DNA of 64,000 nucleotides from Cyanobium sp. Cruz-8D1 (GCF_024345975.1 NZ_JAGQCD010000001.1:1-64000), one strand, 5' to 3'. Positions 7,505 through 17,020 are shown, numbered from the stretch's first letter. Program-made: numbers and translations. Notes: generated by a model from the letters alone, not told the origin.

Positions 7505-8467
7505 ATGCCCCGGACCCTGCGCTGGGTGTTGATGCTTCTGCCCTTCGCCCTCTGGGGCACCGCGATGGCGGCGATGAAGCCGTTGTTGGTGGGGTCGTCC
7601 CCGGCGATGCTGGCCAGTCTGCGGCTGCTGCCCGCCGGGGTGGTGCTGCTGCTGGCGGCCCGCGTCCTGGGGCGCTCCTGGCGCATTGATCCTGTGGATT
7701 GGCCCTGGCTGCTGCTGTTCGCCGCCGTCGACGGCAGCCTGTTCCAGGGGCTGCTGGCCCGCGGGCTGGGTCAGACCGGGGCCGGCCTCGGCTCGGTGCT
7801 GATCGATTCCCAGCCCCTGCTGGTGGCCCTGCTGGCCCGCACCCTGTTCGGCGAAGCGATCAATCCGGTCGGCTGGCTGGGCCTGTTGATCGGTCTGCTG
7901 GGCATCCTCTGCCTGGGACTGCCGGGGGAGGTGCTGCGCCATTGGTGGCTGCAGGGCCCACCGGCCCTCCAGGGGCAGGCCTGGAGCCATGGCGAGGCCT
8001 GGATGCTGGCGGCGGCGGCGGCGATGGCCGTGGGCACCGTTCTCTGCCGCTACGCCACCCGCCGCAGCGACCCGGTCGCCATCACCGGCTGGCACATGCT
8101 GCTCGGCGGCGTGCCCCTGGTGCTGGTGGCCGGCGGCGAGTCCCTGCTGCGGCCGGAGGCCGCGGCCTTCTGGCCCCACTGGAGCCTGGGCCAATGGGGC
8201 CTGATGGCCTATGCGGCCCTGCTCGGCAGCGCCCTGGCCTATGGCCTGTTCTTCTGGTTCGCCAGCAGCGGCGATCTCACCGGTTTCACCGCCCTCACCT
8301 TCCTGACGCCGGTGTTCGCGGTGCTCTGCGGCGTGCTGCTGCTGGACGAGCGGCTGGGGCCCCTGCAATGGCTCGGTGCCGTGCTCGCCCTGATCTCGGT
8401 GCTGCTGATCAACCAGCGCGGCCGGCTCTGGCAGGCCAGCGGCAGGACGGAGCCGGCCGCGCCGTGA
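7505..8467 (+). CDS. EamA/DMT-family transporter
   Basis: 320 residues made almost entirely of hydrophobic segments, in two EamA repeats of about five helices each (repeat 1 about 5-150, repeat 2 about 165-305). Typical EamA features are WGTAMAAMKPLLVGSSPAML near the start, RLLPAGVVLLLAA, and FLTPVFAVLCGVLLLDERL in the last helices. It belongs to the drug/metabolite transporter superfamily; the substrate cannot be read from sequence. Its stop overlaps the GTG start of the following glycosyltransferase, so the two are probably translated together, and the substrate might be linked to glycan metabolism. Confidence 0.88.
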   Translation: MPRTLRWVLMLLPFALWGTAMAAMKPLLVGSSPAMLASLRLLPAGVVLLLAARVLGRSWRIDPVDWPWLLLFAAVDGSLFQGLLARGLGQTGAGLGSVLIDSQPLLVALLARTLFGEAINPVGWLGLLIGLLGILCLGLPGEVLRHWWLQGPPALQGQAWSHGEAWMLAAAAAMAVGTVLCRYATRRSDPVAITGWHMLLGGVPLVLVAGGESLLRPEAAAFWPHWSLGQWGLMAYAALLGSALAYGLFFWFASSGDLTGFTALTFLTPVFAVLCGVLLLDERLGPLQWLGAVLALISVLLINQRGRLWQASGRTEPAAP

Positions 8468-9693
8468 CCCGCACGCTGCTGTTCGTCCACCAGAACTTCC
8501 CCGGCCAGTACCGCCACCTGGCGCCGGCCCTGCAGCGCCGCGGCGATCGGGTGTTGGCGATCGGTGGCCCCACCAGCCAGCCCCTGCCTGGCACCCCGCT
8601 GCATCGCTACGACCCGCTGCCGGCCGGTGGGGTGCCCCCCTGCCACCCCTGGGCGGCTGATTTCCAGACCAAGGTGCTGCGGGCCGAGGCGGTGGTCCGT
8701 TGTCTGGAGCCCCTGCTGCAGGCCGGTCTACGCCCCGATCTGGTGATCGGCCATCCGGGCTGGGGCGAACTGCTGGTGGTGAAGGACCTGCTGCCGGAGG
8801 TGCCGGTCCTGCACCAGGTGGAATTCGTCTACCAGCTGCAGGGGGGAGATGTGGGATTCGACCCCGAGTTCACGGCCGCGGACTGGCGCCAGCGGGCCCG
8901 GCTGCGCCTGCGGCGGGCCCCCCAGCTCCTGGCCCTCCAGGACCTGGACTGGGGCCTGGCCCCCACCCCGTGGCAGGCCAGCACCGTGCCGGCGGAGTAT
9001 CGCCAGAGGTTGAGCGTGATCCATGAGGGCATCGACACCACGGCGATCGCTCCGGAGGGGCCCGCCCGGTTGCAGCTGCAGCGCGCTGGCCTGAGCTTCG
9101 TTCGCGGTGACGAAGTGGTGACTTTCGTGGCCAGGAATCTGGAGCCCTACCGCGGCTTCCACACCTTCATGCGCATGCTTCCCCTGCTGCAGCGGCTGCG
9201 GCCCAGGGCCCAGGTGGTGATCGTGGGAGGGGAGGGGGTGAGCTACGGCGCGGCGCCCCCCGGCGGCGGCAGCTGGAAGGAAGCGATGCTCCAGGAGTTG
9301 GGCGACGACCTCGATCGCCGTCGGGTCCACTTCGTCGGCCGTGTGCCCCACCCGGTGCTGCATGAGCTGTTCCGGGTCTCCGCCTGCCACGTGTATCTCA
9401 CCGTTCCCTTCGTGCTCAGCTGGAGCCTGCTGGAGGCGATGAGCTGCGGTGCCCTGGTGATCGGCTCGGCCACGCCCCCGGTGCAGGACGTGATCGTCGA
9501 TGGCCGCAATGGTCTGCTGGTGGATTTCTTCGATCACCAGGCCCTGGCCCAGCGGGTTGCGTCGGTGCTCGCCGATCCTTCGCCCCACGCCGGGCTGAGG
9601 CAGGCAGCCCGCCAGACTGTGGTGGAGCGGTTCGATCTGGCCCGGGTCTGCCTTCCCCAGCAGCTGGAGCTCGTGGATCGGCTGATGGCCTGA
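8464..9693 (+). CDS. Glycosyltransferase family 4
   Basis: 409 residues with GTG start at 8464 sharing GTGA with the preceding stop. The N-terminal half opens with LFVHQNFPGQYRHL, the signature of the Glyco_trans_4_3 domain, and the C-terminal half is the GT-B nucleotide-sugar domain (VVIVGGEGVSYG, FVGRVPHPVLHELFRVS, then LLEAMSCGALVIGS with the conserved glutamate of the GPGTF motif). No membrane helix; cytoplasmic. It probably adds a sugar to a surface polysaccharide or glycolipid; donor and acceptor are unknown. It is followed after 23 bases by a membrane GT39-type enzyme, suggesting a small glycan operon. Confidence 0.87.
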   Translation: MTRTLLFVHQNFPGQYRHLAPALQRRGDRVLAIGGPTSQPLPGTPLHRYDPLPAGGVPPCHPWAADFQTKVLRAEAVVRCLEPLLQAGLRPDLVIGHPGWGELLVVKDLLPEVPVLHQVEFVYQLQGGDVGFDPEFTAADWRQRARLRLRRAPQLLALQDLDWGLAPTPWQASTVPAEYRQRLSVIHEGIDTTAIAPEGPARLQLQRAGLSFVRGDEVVTFVARNLEPYRGFHTFMRMLPLLQRLRPRAQVVIVGGEGVSYGAAPPGGGSWKEAMLQELGDDLDRRRVHFVGRVPHPVLHELFRVSACHVYLTVPFVLSWSLLEAMSCGALVIGSATPPVQDVIVDGRNGLLVDFFDHQALAQRVASVLADPSPHAGLRQAARQTVVERFDLARVCLPQQLELVDRLMA

Positions 9694-9716
9694 CGGGGCG
9701 ACACAAGACCAGGACG

Positions 9717-11603
9717 GTGGGGAGCGATAGGTTCCCTGCGGTTCGCCCAGCCGGTTTGACCGCCCTGCCCAACCCCCAGCGCCGCCGCTTGCTGCTGATC
9801 ACCTTGCTGCTGGGCCTGGCCCTTTATGCCTGGCAGCTGGGCAGCACGGGCCTGGTGGATGAAACGCCGCCGCTGTTCGCGGCTTCGGCGCGGGCCATGG
9901 CGGAAACGGGCGACTGGCTGATCCCCCGGGTTAACGGGCTGCCTCGCTACGACAAGCCGCCCCTGGTGTACTGGTTGATGGGGCTCATCTATGCCCTGCC
10001 CGGCCAGGAGCAGTGGAATCCCCTGGGCACCTGGGCCGCCCGGTTCCCCTCCGCCCTGGCCGCCATCGGCGTGATGCTGGCCCTGGCCGACACCCTGCTG
10101 CGCTGGCCCCAGCCCCCCTTCGCCGCCCCCCTGCCGCTGCGTCCGGGCCTGACGGCCCTCAGCGCCGCCCTGGCCTTCGGCCTCTCCCCCCTGGCCCTGG
10201 CCTGGGGCCGCACGGCCGTGAGTGATTCCCTGTTCAGCGGCCTGGTGGCCCTGGCGCTGCTGCTCTGCTGGCAGGCCTATGCCGACCCGGCGCGGCGCTG
10301 GTGGCTGCCGTGGCCCGTGCTGGGGCTGGCTGTGCTGGCCAAGGGGCCGGTGGCGGTGGTGTTGCTGGCGATCACCCTGCTGCTGTTCGGCTGGCTTCAG
10401 GCCGACGTCGGTGGGCTCTGGCGCCGGCTGCGGCCCCTGCGGGGCCTGGTGCTCACCGCCCTGGTGGCCCTGCCCTGGTATCTCCTGGCGCTCCACAGCG
10501 AAGGCCGTCCCTTCTGGGACAGCTTCTTCGGTTATCACAATCTGCAGCGCTTCACCGAGGTGGTCAACCGCCACCTACAGCCGTGGTGGTTCTTTCTGCC
10601 GGTGATGGTGGTAGCCAGCCTGCCGGTGACCCCGCTGCTGCTGCTGGGCCTGGCCCGGGCCATCGGCCCGTTGCGCCTGTCCTGGTGCCCCACGCGGCCG
10701 CAGCCGCCCGCCGCCTCCCTGGCCCGTTTTGCCGCCTGCTGGCTCCTGGCGGTGCTGCTGTTCTTCACCGCCGCCGCCACCAAGCTGCCGAGCTACTGGC
10801 TGCCTGCCACGCCCGCCGCTGCCCTGCTGATCGCCCTGGCGGCCCAGACGGCCTGGGCTGGCGGCAGCGGCGGTGGTGGTGGCCGGCCCTGGGAGCGCTG
10901 GGCCTGGGGCCTGAGCCTGTTGCTGGTGACGGGCCTGGGAGTGGCGTTCCTGCTGGCTCCCCTGTGGCTGCCCCTGATCAACGATCCAGAGCTGCCCACC
11001 CTGGCGGCGGAGCTCGATGGCAGCCCGCTGGTGCCCCTGGTGGCCACCTGCTGGCTGCTGGCGGCCCTGCTGGGCTGGCTCTGCCGACGCCGGCGCCCCC
11101 CCCTGCGCTTGCTGGCCCTGCAGCTGCCGCTGGTGTTGTTCGTCCCCACGGCCCTGATTCCGTTGTGGAGCGTGGGCGATCGCCTGCGGGGGGGGCCCGT
11201 ACGCCAGATGGCGGCGGCGCTGCACCGCGAGGGCCGTCCCGGGGAGTCCGTGGCGATGGTGGGCGTCCTCAAGCCCTCGCTGCACTACTACGGACGGCGG
11301 GTGGTGATCTACGAGGGCATTGGCGTGGAGGGTCCCATCAACCTGGCGGAGCGGCTGCGCCTGGAGCGCCGGGTGGGCCAGCAGCCCAGCACCCCGGACG
11401 CCCAGCCCACCGTGTTGGTGGTCATCGACCAGACCACCGCGCGCGCTCCCTTCTGGCGCCACCTGGGCGCCACCGAGATTGACCGTGCCGGGGTGTACCG
11501 GCTCTGGCGCCTCGACCGCCGTCGCCTTGAGGCCTCGGTCGCGCAGCTGCGGCGGAACGGCTTCGCTTCCGACTGGCAGGCGCCCCGGCCGGAGCGTTAC
11601 TAG
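9717..11603 (+). CDS. GT39/ArnT-like membrane glycosyltransferase
   Basis: 628 residues with a dozen or so hydrophobic helices. The first luminal/periplasmic loop carries the diagnostic acidic residues of the PMT/ArnT superfamily (LVDETPPLFAASARAM; the DE pair is the catalytic-metal site) and the YDKPPLVYW segment. The C-terminal third is soluble (VAMVGVLKPSLHYYGRRVV), as in ArnT-type proteins. It would transfer a sugar from a polyprenyl-phosphate donor to a lipid or protein outside the plasma membrane. The start is uncertain: GTG at 9717 is given, but an in-frame TTG further down would remove about 13 residues. The stop overlaps the stop of the convergent histidine kinase by four bases. Confidence 0.86.
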   Translation: MGSDRFPAVRPAGLTALPNPQRRRLLLITLLLGLALYAWQLGSTGLVDETPPLFAASARAMAETGDWLIPRVNGLPRYDKPPLVYWLMGLIYALPGQEQWNPLGTWAARFPSALAAIGVMLALADTLLRWPQPPFAAPLPLRPGLTALSAALAFGLSPLALAWGRTAVSDSLFSGLVALALLLCWQAYADPARRWWLPWPVLGLAVLAKGPVAVVLLAITLLLFGWLQADVGGLWRRLRPLRGLVLTALVALPWYLLALHSEGRPFWDSFFGYHNLQRFTEVVNRHLQPWWFFLPVMVVASLPVTPLLLLGLARAIGPLRLSWCPTRPQPPAASLARFAACWLLAVLLFFTAAATKLPSYWLPATPAAALLIALAAQTAWAGGSGGGGGRPWERWAWGLSLLLVTGLGVAFLLAPLWLPLINDPELPTLAAELDGSPLVPLVATCWLLAALLGWLCRRRRPPLRLLALQLPLVLFVPTALIPLWSVGDRLRGGPVRQMAAALHREGRPGESVAMVGVLKPSLHYYGRRVVIYEGIGVEGPINLAERLRLERRVGQQPSTPDAQPTVLVVIDQTTARAPFWRHLGATEIDRAGVYRLWRLDRRRLEASVAQLRRNGFASDWQAPRPERY

Positions 11604-13102
11604 GCCGCCGGCAGGCGGATGTGAAAGCGGCTGCCGACACCGATTTCGCTTTCGACGTCGATGGAGCCCCCCATCGCCTCCACCAGCAGCTTCACCACCG
11701 ACAGGCCGAGGCCCGAGCCCCGCTCGTGCTCGATGGCATTGCGACCGCGGTGGAAGCGATCGAACACCTTGGGGATGTCCTCCAGGGCAATGCCGATGCC
11801 CTGGTCCTGGACGCTGATGCACAGCGTGTCGGCGTCCTGGGACAGGTTGAGGTGGATCGGTCGGCCCGGAGGCGAGTACTTGTCAGCGTTCTCGATCAGG
11901 TTGAGCAGCACCTGCTGCAAGCGGTCGGTTTCGGCCACCGCATGGATCGGCCCCTCGGCGGCCTCCTTGGGCAGGGTGAGCAGCAGGGGGCGAGACAGCT
12001 GGCTGCGGGCGAGGTCGCAGGCGGTGGTGAGCACTTCATCCACCGCCACCGGCCCCAGCACCATCTGCAACTGGCCGGATTCGCTGCGGGAGAGATCCAG
12101 CAGGTCGTTGAGCATGCGGGTGATGCGGTGGGTTTCGGCTTCGGTGGTGGCCAGGGCACGCATCTGCTCGGGATCCAGGTTCTGACCGCGGCGCTGCAGG
12201 CGGCGCAGGTAGCCGCTGATGATCATCAGCGGGTTGCGCAACTCGTGGGAAACCAGCCCCACGAAATGGCGCTGCTGGCTCCAAGCCAGGGCCAGTCGAT
12301 CCAGGAGCCCATTGAAGGACCCCGCCAGCTCCGCCACCTCCAGGGGGGGCCGATCCAGTTTGAGGTGGCTGCTGGCCAGACTTGCGGAGGTGACGCTGGC
12401 CGCCAGGCGATGAAGATCCTTCAGAGGCTGGACGATGCGGCGCGTCAGGATCGAGATCGCGACCAGGGTGAGCACCAGGCACAGGATCCAGACCCCGGCG
12501 AGCCCCAGCAGCCTGCTGCGCAGGCTGGCGACACTGGTGCTGATGTCCTCGGCGACCCAGAGCCGGCTGCCTCCGGGCGAACGGTGGAGGGTGTAAGTGA
12601 GATAGCTGTTGCCCACCGGATCCTTCACCAGGCGGCGATCCGTGCCGATCAGCAGGGGCGAGAAGGATCGCACCGACCAGGCGCTGCTGTGCGCCGCCAT
12701 GGCCTGTCCGACCAGGCTGGAGAGGGCCATACCCTCGCCGGCGACCGGCCTGGGCAGGAGCAGGGAGCCATCCGCATGCTGCACCCAGAAGACGCGCTCC
12801 CGGTCACTGCGGCGCTCCAGCTCCTCGCGCAGGGGGGCGGAGTCGGTGGCGGACGGATCGCCGACGAGTCGATCCAGCGCGTCGGCCAGGGAGCCCGCTG
12901 CAAGCCGCTCACCATCGTGCTGGGGATGCAGCAGACCGTCCCGATTGATGAAGAGGGTGAAGGCGGCGGCGGCGGTGAACCCCAGAACCATCGATGCAAA
13001 GGCCGCCAGCCTGAGCTGGCCGAGCAGGCTGCCGAACAGGTACCGACGCCAGCCATGGGGAGGCGGCCCTGCCGGGGGAGGAACGGATGGCTGGGTCGTC
13101 AC
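11600..13102 (-). CDS. Sensor histidine kinase
   Basis: 500 residues. Order: membrane helix about 31-52; extracytoplasmic sensor about 53-190; second helix about 200-222; HAMP about 223-275; dimerisation domain with phospho-accepting His286 in SHELRNP; ATPase domain with N-box NLIENADKYS (about 401-410), G1 DQGIGI (about 433-438), F-box VFDRFHRG and G2 GSGLGLS. All catalytic boxes look intact. No known small-molecule domain was recognised in the sensor. The start codon overlaps the stop of the upstream receiver protein by four bases (ATGA), so the two form a two-component pair. Confidence 0.92.
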   Translation of the reverse strand: MTTQPSVPPPAGPPPHGWRRYLFGSLLGQLRLAAFASMVLGFTAAAAFTLFINRDGLLHPQHDGERLAAGSLADALDRLVGDPSATDSAPLREELERRSDRERVFWVQHADGSLLLPRPVAGEGMALSSLVGQAMAAHSSAWSVRSFSPLLIGTDRRLVKDPVGNSYLTYTLHRSPGGSRLWVAEDISTSVASLRSRLLGLAGVWILCLVLTLVAISILTRRIVQPLKDLHRLAASVTSASLASSHLKLDRPPLEVAELAGSFNGLLDRLALAWSQQRHFVGLVSHELRNPLMIISGYLRRLQRRGQNLDPEQMRALATTEAETHRITRMLNDLLDLSRSESGQLQMVLGPVAVDEVLTTACDLARSQLSRPLLLTLPKEAAEGPIHAVAETDRLQQVLLNLIENADKYSPPGRPIHLNLSQDADTLCISVQDQGIGIALEDIPKVFDRFHRGRNAIEHERGSGLGLSVVKLLVEAMGGSIDVESEIGVGSRFHIRLPAA

Positions 13103-13563
13103 TGGGAGCCGTTCTCGCTCCTCCTGGGCAGGAGACGCTCCAGCAGCTCGGGGAGACGGTCGAGCAGTTGGTGCTTGAGCACGTAGGCGTCGGCGCCGGC
13201 CTCCTGGGCCTGGCGGCGACGTTCGGGATCGTCCAAGGAGGTGAAGATCACCACCGGCACGGTGAAGCCTTGGGCGCGCAGATCACGCAGGCATTGGATG
13301 CCGTCGCAATCGGGCATCTGCACGTCGAGCAAGACGAGGTCGATCCCCCCTTCCCCCAGCACCCTCTCCAGGCCGAGGCCATTGCTGAGGGAGCGGACCT
13401 CGCAGCCGGAGTCCGCCAGCTCCTCGGCCACCATGGCCCGGATGTGGGGGTCATCGTCCACGATCGAGACGGTGGGCCTTTCAGGGCAGGTCATGACCTG
13501 GGTGGCGGTGGGGACGTTCGCCCGCTGTACCGAACGTCCCTGAAGGGGGAGGGGTGAGTTCAT
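13099..13563 (-). CDS. Response regulator, receiver domain only
   Basis: 154 residues consisting of a CheY-like receiver with no output domain. Acidic pocket residues D36-D38 (IVDDDPHIRA), phosphoacceptor D80 (LVLLDVQMP), T108/S109 (VIFTS) and K130 (YVLKH) are all present, so it should be phosphorylatable by the kinase encoded just downstream in an ATGA overlap. Thirty residues of non-conserved sequence precede the domain; an internal ATG at residue 24 (MTCPERPT) is the other possible start. Without a DNA-binding domain it must act by protein contact or as part of a phosphorelay. Confidence 0.88.
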   Translation of the reverse strand: MNSPLPLQGRSVQRANVPTATQVMTCPERPTVSIVDDDPHIRAMVAEELADSGCEVRSLSNGLGLERVLGEGGIDLVLLDVQMPDCDGIQCLRDLRAQGFTVPVVIFTSLDDPERRRQAQEAGADAYVLKHQLLDRLPELLERLLPRRSENGSQ

Positions 13564-13614
13564 GGAGCCTGGAACCGTGCTTCATCTTGACGCGATTTGA
13601 GCCAATAGGCAGGG

Positions 13615-13638
13615 TTTAAAAGTGGCTGAAAACAGCCA
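13615..13638 (-). terminator. Probable Rho-independent terminator after the GT4 gene
   Basis: On the minus strand, two bases after the glycosyltransferase stop, there is a 6-bp stem TGGCTG-TTTT-CAGCCA (13623-13638) followed by CTTTTAAA. The stem is short but perfect and followed by a T-rich stretch, as expected for intrinsic termination of transcripts from 14846 downward. Confidence 0.55.
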
Positions 13639-13640
13639 GA

Positions 13641-14846
13641 TCAGGCGGCCACCGGTTGGGGACAGAGTTCCTGGTAGAGCTTCTCGAGAGCATCGATGTT
13701 GCCGGTCAGGGTGTAACGCTCCAAGGCTCTGTTGCGGGCCCGTCGTCCCAGTTCGGCCGTCAGCACCGGCTGATCCCGCAGCACCGGAAGCAGGGTGCGC
13801 AGCTGGGTGGTGACGCCCTGGGTGCTGATCACAATGCCCGCACCGCCCTCCAGCACCTCCCCATCGGCGCCGGCATCGGTGGCCACACAGGCGGTGCCGC
13901 AGGCCATGGCCTCCAGCAGGGCCAGGGACAGTCCTTCCACAAGCGACGGCAGCAGGAACACCTCGGCCAGCTGCAGCAGGGCCACCCGCCGGGCCCGGCT
14001 GGCCTCGTAGCCCCACCAGATCACGTCGGCTTCCGTGCCGTTCTGCAGCGAGGAGCGCAGGGGGCCGTCCCCCACGATCACGAGCACGCAGGCCTCGGGA
14101 CGCACCAGCCGCCAGGCCTTCAGCAGGGCCTCGACGTTCTTCTCGGTGGCCACCCGGCCCATGTAAAGGAACACGCGCCGGCCGCCCACCCTCAGCCGCA
14201 GCTGGGCCAGGTCGGGTTCGCTGCCTGGGGCCGCCGGTGCCCAGGCCTCGGTGTCCACACCGTTCGGGATCACTGCCAGCCGCTCTCGACGCACCCCCAG
14301 GCGCACCAGCACATCGGCCTGCAGCTCGGAGAACACGATCACCCGGTCGAATTTCGCCAGGGAGGGGGCGTAGAGCTGGTAGGTCAGCTGCTGGGTGCCG
14401 GCGGTGAGGTTGCGCAGCCCGGCGTCGAAGGGCGGGTGGAAGGTGGCCACCAACGGCAGACCCAGCTGCTGGCAAAGGTCGGGCAGGCGAAAATCCAACG
14501 GCGAGAGGGTGAGGCTGGCGTGGACCAGATCGGGCCGCTGCCGCTCCAGGGACTCCCGCAATTCCCGTTGGGCGCCTGGGGAGGGGATCGTGTACATCTG
14601 CGACTTCACCAGGTAGGGCAGGGCCACCTCGGGGTTGTCATCCGGTCGTCCGACCCGATCCAGCTCGCTCGCCCCCGCTTCCGGCCGGCCCAGGGAGGGG
14701 GTGGGCGTGTCGAAGTGGATGAAGCTCACCGAGTGGCCGCGCTGCCGGAGGGCTTCGGTGGTGCTCAGGCCGTAGGTGACGTTGCCGCAGAACGGGGATT
14801 TCTTGCCCAACCAGGCAATGTGCATCACCTGTATGGCATCACGCAA
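13641..14846 (-). CDS. Glycosyltransferase family 4
   Basis: 401 residues of GT-B fold. The N-terminal acceptor domain begins MHIAWLGKKSPFCGNVTYGL (two glycines of the family loop) and contains ATFHPPFD. The C-terminal donor domain has VIPNGVDTEAW, FLYMGRVATEKN, VIVGDGPL and the catalytic-glutamate motif SLVEGLSLALLEAMACGT. Cytoplasmic, unknown sugar and acceptor. It lies alone between the two-component pair and an MFS carrier, on the same strand as both; a hairpin terminator follows its stop. ATG at 14846 is taken as the start; the second methionine at residue 8 (VMHIAWLG) is an equally good candidate by comparison with the family. Confidence 0.88.
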   Translation of the reverse strand: MRDAIQVMHIAWLGKKSPFCGNVTYGLSTTEALRQRGHSVSFIHFDTPTPSLGRPEAGASELDRVGRPDDNPEVALPYLVKSQMYTIPSPGAQRELRESLERQRPDLVHASLTLSPLDFRLPDLCQQLGLPLVATFHPPFDAGLRNLTAGTQQLTYQLYAPSLAKFDRVIVFSELQADVLVRLGVRRERLAVIPNGVDTEAWAPAAPGSEPDLAQLRLRVGGRRVFLYMGRVATEKNVEALLKAWRLVRPEACVLVIVGDGPLRSSLQNGTEADVIWWGYEASRARRVALLQLAEVFLLPSLVEGLSLALLEAMACGTACVATDAGADGEVLEGGAGIVISTQGVTTQLRTLLPVLRDQPVLTAELGRRARNRALERYTLTGNIDALEKLYQELCPQPVAA

Positions 14847-14876
14847 CAGCGGAATTTAGCAGCGATGGGCGAGCCT

Positions 14877-16217
14877 TCAGCTGTTGCGCCAGGGGCGTTC
14901 ACTCAGGGCGGCGATGGCCGCGATGGCCGCCAGCCCCCACAGCACCGGCAGCAGCCCGTAGCGACTCACCACGGTTCCCGCCAGCACCAGGGGCAGGCTG
15001 AGGGCGATGTTGATCAGGTTGTTCTGCAGGCCGAACACACGGCCGCGCTGGTTCTCCGGGGTGTCCTCCTGGATCGTGGTCTGGGCGGGGATCGCCAGCA
15101 GGGCGGCGCCCACCCCCAGCAGGCCGCAGAGCAGCAGGGTGAAAACCAGGTTGCCGCGCAGCTGGCCCAGCAGCACCAGACACCAGGCGATGGTTCCGAG
15201 GCCCGCACTGGCCAGCAGGCGCCTGCTGAAGCGTTCGCCCAGCTGGGCCATGGCCAGGGCCCCTACGGCCAGCCCCAGTCCGCTCATGGCCAGCAGCACC
15301 CCGAAGCGGGTGGGCCCGAGCCCGCCGATCGCGGCCGCGAGGCTGATCGCCAGCACATACAGGGCGGCCAGCAGGCTGTAAAGCAGCACCAGCTGGATCA
15401 TGGCGCTGCGCACCTTGGGCCGCTCCCGCAGCACCTGAACCCCTTCGCCGATCTCCTCCCAGACGGAGATGGAGCGGGGCTCCCGCGGCGGTTCAGAGAT
15501 CTCGATGCCGGCGATGACCACGGCCGCGGCGCCGTAGCAGAGCGGCAACAGCACGAATTCTCCACCGGGGATGCCCACCTGGGCCAGCAGGGTGCGCAGC
15601 AGGCGCAGGATCGGGTCACCGAGGGCGAAACCGACGATGGTGGCGGCCATGCTGGTGGCCTGGTACACCGAGTTGGCGGCGAGCAGCTGGGGATAGCTCA
15701 CCAGCAGCGGGATGGCCGCCTGCTCGGCCGGAGCGAAGAACTGGGTCAGCACCGACTCGAAGAACGTCATCGCCACCAGGGCCCAGTAGCCCCAGCTGAG
15801 CCCCAGCCACATCGGCCCCGGCAGCAGGCACAGGGGGGCCAGCATCACCAGGGCGGCACGCAGGCCATTGGAGGCCACCATCACGGTGCGCTTCGGCCAG
15901 CGGTCGGCCCAGACCCCTGCCACCGTCCCCAGCAGCATCGCCGGCACGGTGTTGGCCACGTAGATGCCGGTGGCCAGCAGGGTGATCATCTGGGCCCGGG
16001 TCTCGAAGCTCATCCGGAAGGCCGCGGCCGCCTCGGCGAGGGCCGCGTTGCTCTGCGGCGTGTCCGTCACCCAGTACTGGGCGATCAGGAACACCATCAG
16101 CACGATGTAGAACTTGTCCGCCAGCTGGGAGAACACCTGGCCGATCCAAAGCCGCCGGAACCCCGGCAGGGCCAGGACTCCGGCCAGTCCCCGCTCGGTC
16201 TTGCCGCTCGGGCTCAT
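14877..16217 (-). CDS. MFS transporter (MFS_3/NarK-lysophospholipid-like type)
   Basis: 446 residues with about twelve hydrophobic helices. The N-terminus LPGFRRLWIGQVFSQLADKF and the loop ADRWPKRTVMVASN (a variant of the MFS motif A) place it in the MFS superfamily; the second half has QTTIQEDTPENQRGRVFGLQ, the typical MFS_3 signature seen in macrolide-efflux and LplT-like carriers. Substrate unknown. The start at 16217 forms ATGA with the recO stop, which rules out the longer upstream reading; the gene is thus the downstream member of a recO-led run. Confidence 0.88.
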   Translation of the reverse strand: MSPSGKTERGLAGVLALPGFRRLWIGQVFSQLADKFYIVLMVFLIAQYWVTDTPQSNAALAEAAAAFRMSFETRAQMITLLATGIYVANTVPAMLLGTVAGVWADRWPKRTVMVASNGLRAALVMLAPLCLLPGPMWLGLSWGYWALVAMTFFESVLTQFFAPAEQAAIPLLVSYPQLLAANSVYQATSMAATIVGFALGDPILRLLRTLLAQVGIPGGEFVLLPLCYGAAAVVIAGIEISEPPREPRSISVWEEIGEGVQVLRERPKVRSAMIQLVLLYSLLAALYVLAISLAAAIGGLGPTRFGVLLAMSGLGLAVGALAMAQLGERFSRRLLASAGLGTIAWCLVLLGQLRGNLVFTLLLCGLLGVGAALLAIPAQTTIQEDTPENQRGRVFGLQNNLINIALSLPLVLAGTVVSRYGLLPVLWGLAAIAAIAALSERPWRNS

Positions 16218-17020
16218 GCTGGCTCGGACGGTTGGGAGGGCATGGAGTCGCAGGCGGTCCGCAGCAGTCTGAAGGCTCGGGGTCTCTGACCGAGATGCTC
16301 CCCGCACCAGGACTCCACCAGATCCAGCAGGTGCAGCCACACCGCCTCCGGACCCATCAGCTGGCCGTCGCGGCGGCGGGGCGGGGCGGGTCGCGTCAGC
16401 CGCTGCAGCAGGGCCAGCTCGGAGGCGTTGAGCATCACCCGGGCACCAGGGATCGCGCCGATCGCCAGCCCCTCACTGGGCAGCAGGCTGCAGCGCCAGG
16501 CCCAGTCGCCGATCGGCGGCAGCAGCGGAGCGCCGCTGCGGACACAGTGCTGCAGGGGCAGGGCGAAGCCCCCCAGGGCCAGCAGGTGGACGCTGCCCTG
16601 CACGGCCACCGCCAGGGCCTCCACCCGCTCGGCACGGTCGGTCACCACCGCCTCCAGGCGCCCGAGCTGGAGGAGAAGGTTGGCGAGCACCCCCGGGGCG
16701 GGAGCCTCGGCGGGCACGAGTTTCAGGCACAGCTCGGCCAGGGCCTGGGCGGCGGCCAGGGTCTCCAGCCGCTGGGCCAGGCCGCTGTAGTTGCGCAGCA
16801 CCCGCAGCTGCCGCACCCGCCGCAGCCCACTGCCGCCCCCCACCTGAAGAAACAGGTGGGCCAGGGGCACCGCCGCCGCCAGGCTGCTCTTCGGCCGGCG
16901 TGCCCCCGGCACCGCCAGTCGGGTGAGGCCTTCGCTCTCGCTGAGCAGGGTGAGCAGCCGGTCGTGTTCCCCCAGGGGGCGACAGGTGAGCGCCAGGCCC
17001 TCCAGAGCGCGTTCAGGCAC
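16214..17020 (-). CDS. recO: DNA repair protein RecO
   Basis: 268 residues. The N-terminal OB-fold segment (LEGLALTCRPLGEHDRLLTLLSE) and the LAVPGARRPKSSLAAAVPLAHLFL stretch are characteristic of RecO, which loads RecA with RecR in gap repair. The zinc-finger cysteines of some RecO proteins are not all evident here. It overlaps deoC upstream by eight bases and the MFS gene downstream by four, so hpf-deoC-recO-MFS may be one transcript. Confidence 0.87.
   Translation of the reverse strand: MPERALEGLALTCRPLGEHDRLLTLLSESEGLTRLAVPGARRPKSSLAAAVPLAHLFLQVGGGSGLRRVRQLRVLRNYSGLAQRLETLAAAQALAELCLKLVPAEAPAPGVLANLLLQLGRLEAVVTDRAERVEALAVAVQGSVHLLALGGFALPLQHCVRSGAPLLPPIGDWAWRCSLLPSEGLAIGAIPGARVMLNASELALLQRLTRPAPPRRRDGQLMGPEAVWLHLLDLVESWCGEHLGQRPRAFRLLRTACDSMPSQPSEPA

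Noticed and set aside
1925-11183. HIP1 octamer GCGATCGC (seen by eye at 1925, 6393, 6516, 9043 and 11176) as a highly enriched repeat
   Set aside because: The number seen by eye is not clearly above the few copies expected by chance in 64 kb at this GC content; an exact count over the whole window would be needed.
9717-11822. Long minus-strand frame opposite the GT39-type gene
   Set aside because: The product is Gln/Gly/Ala repeats from antisense of a membrane protein gene; the plus-strand frame has clear GT-C motifs.
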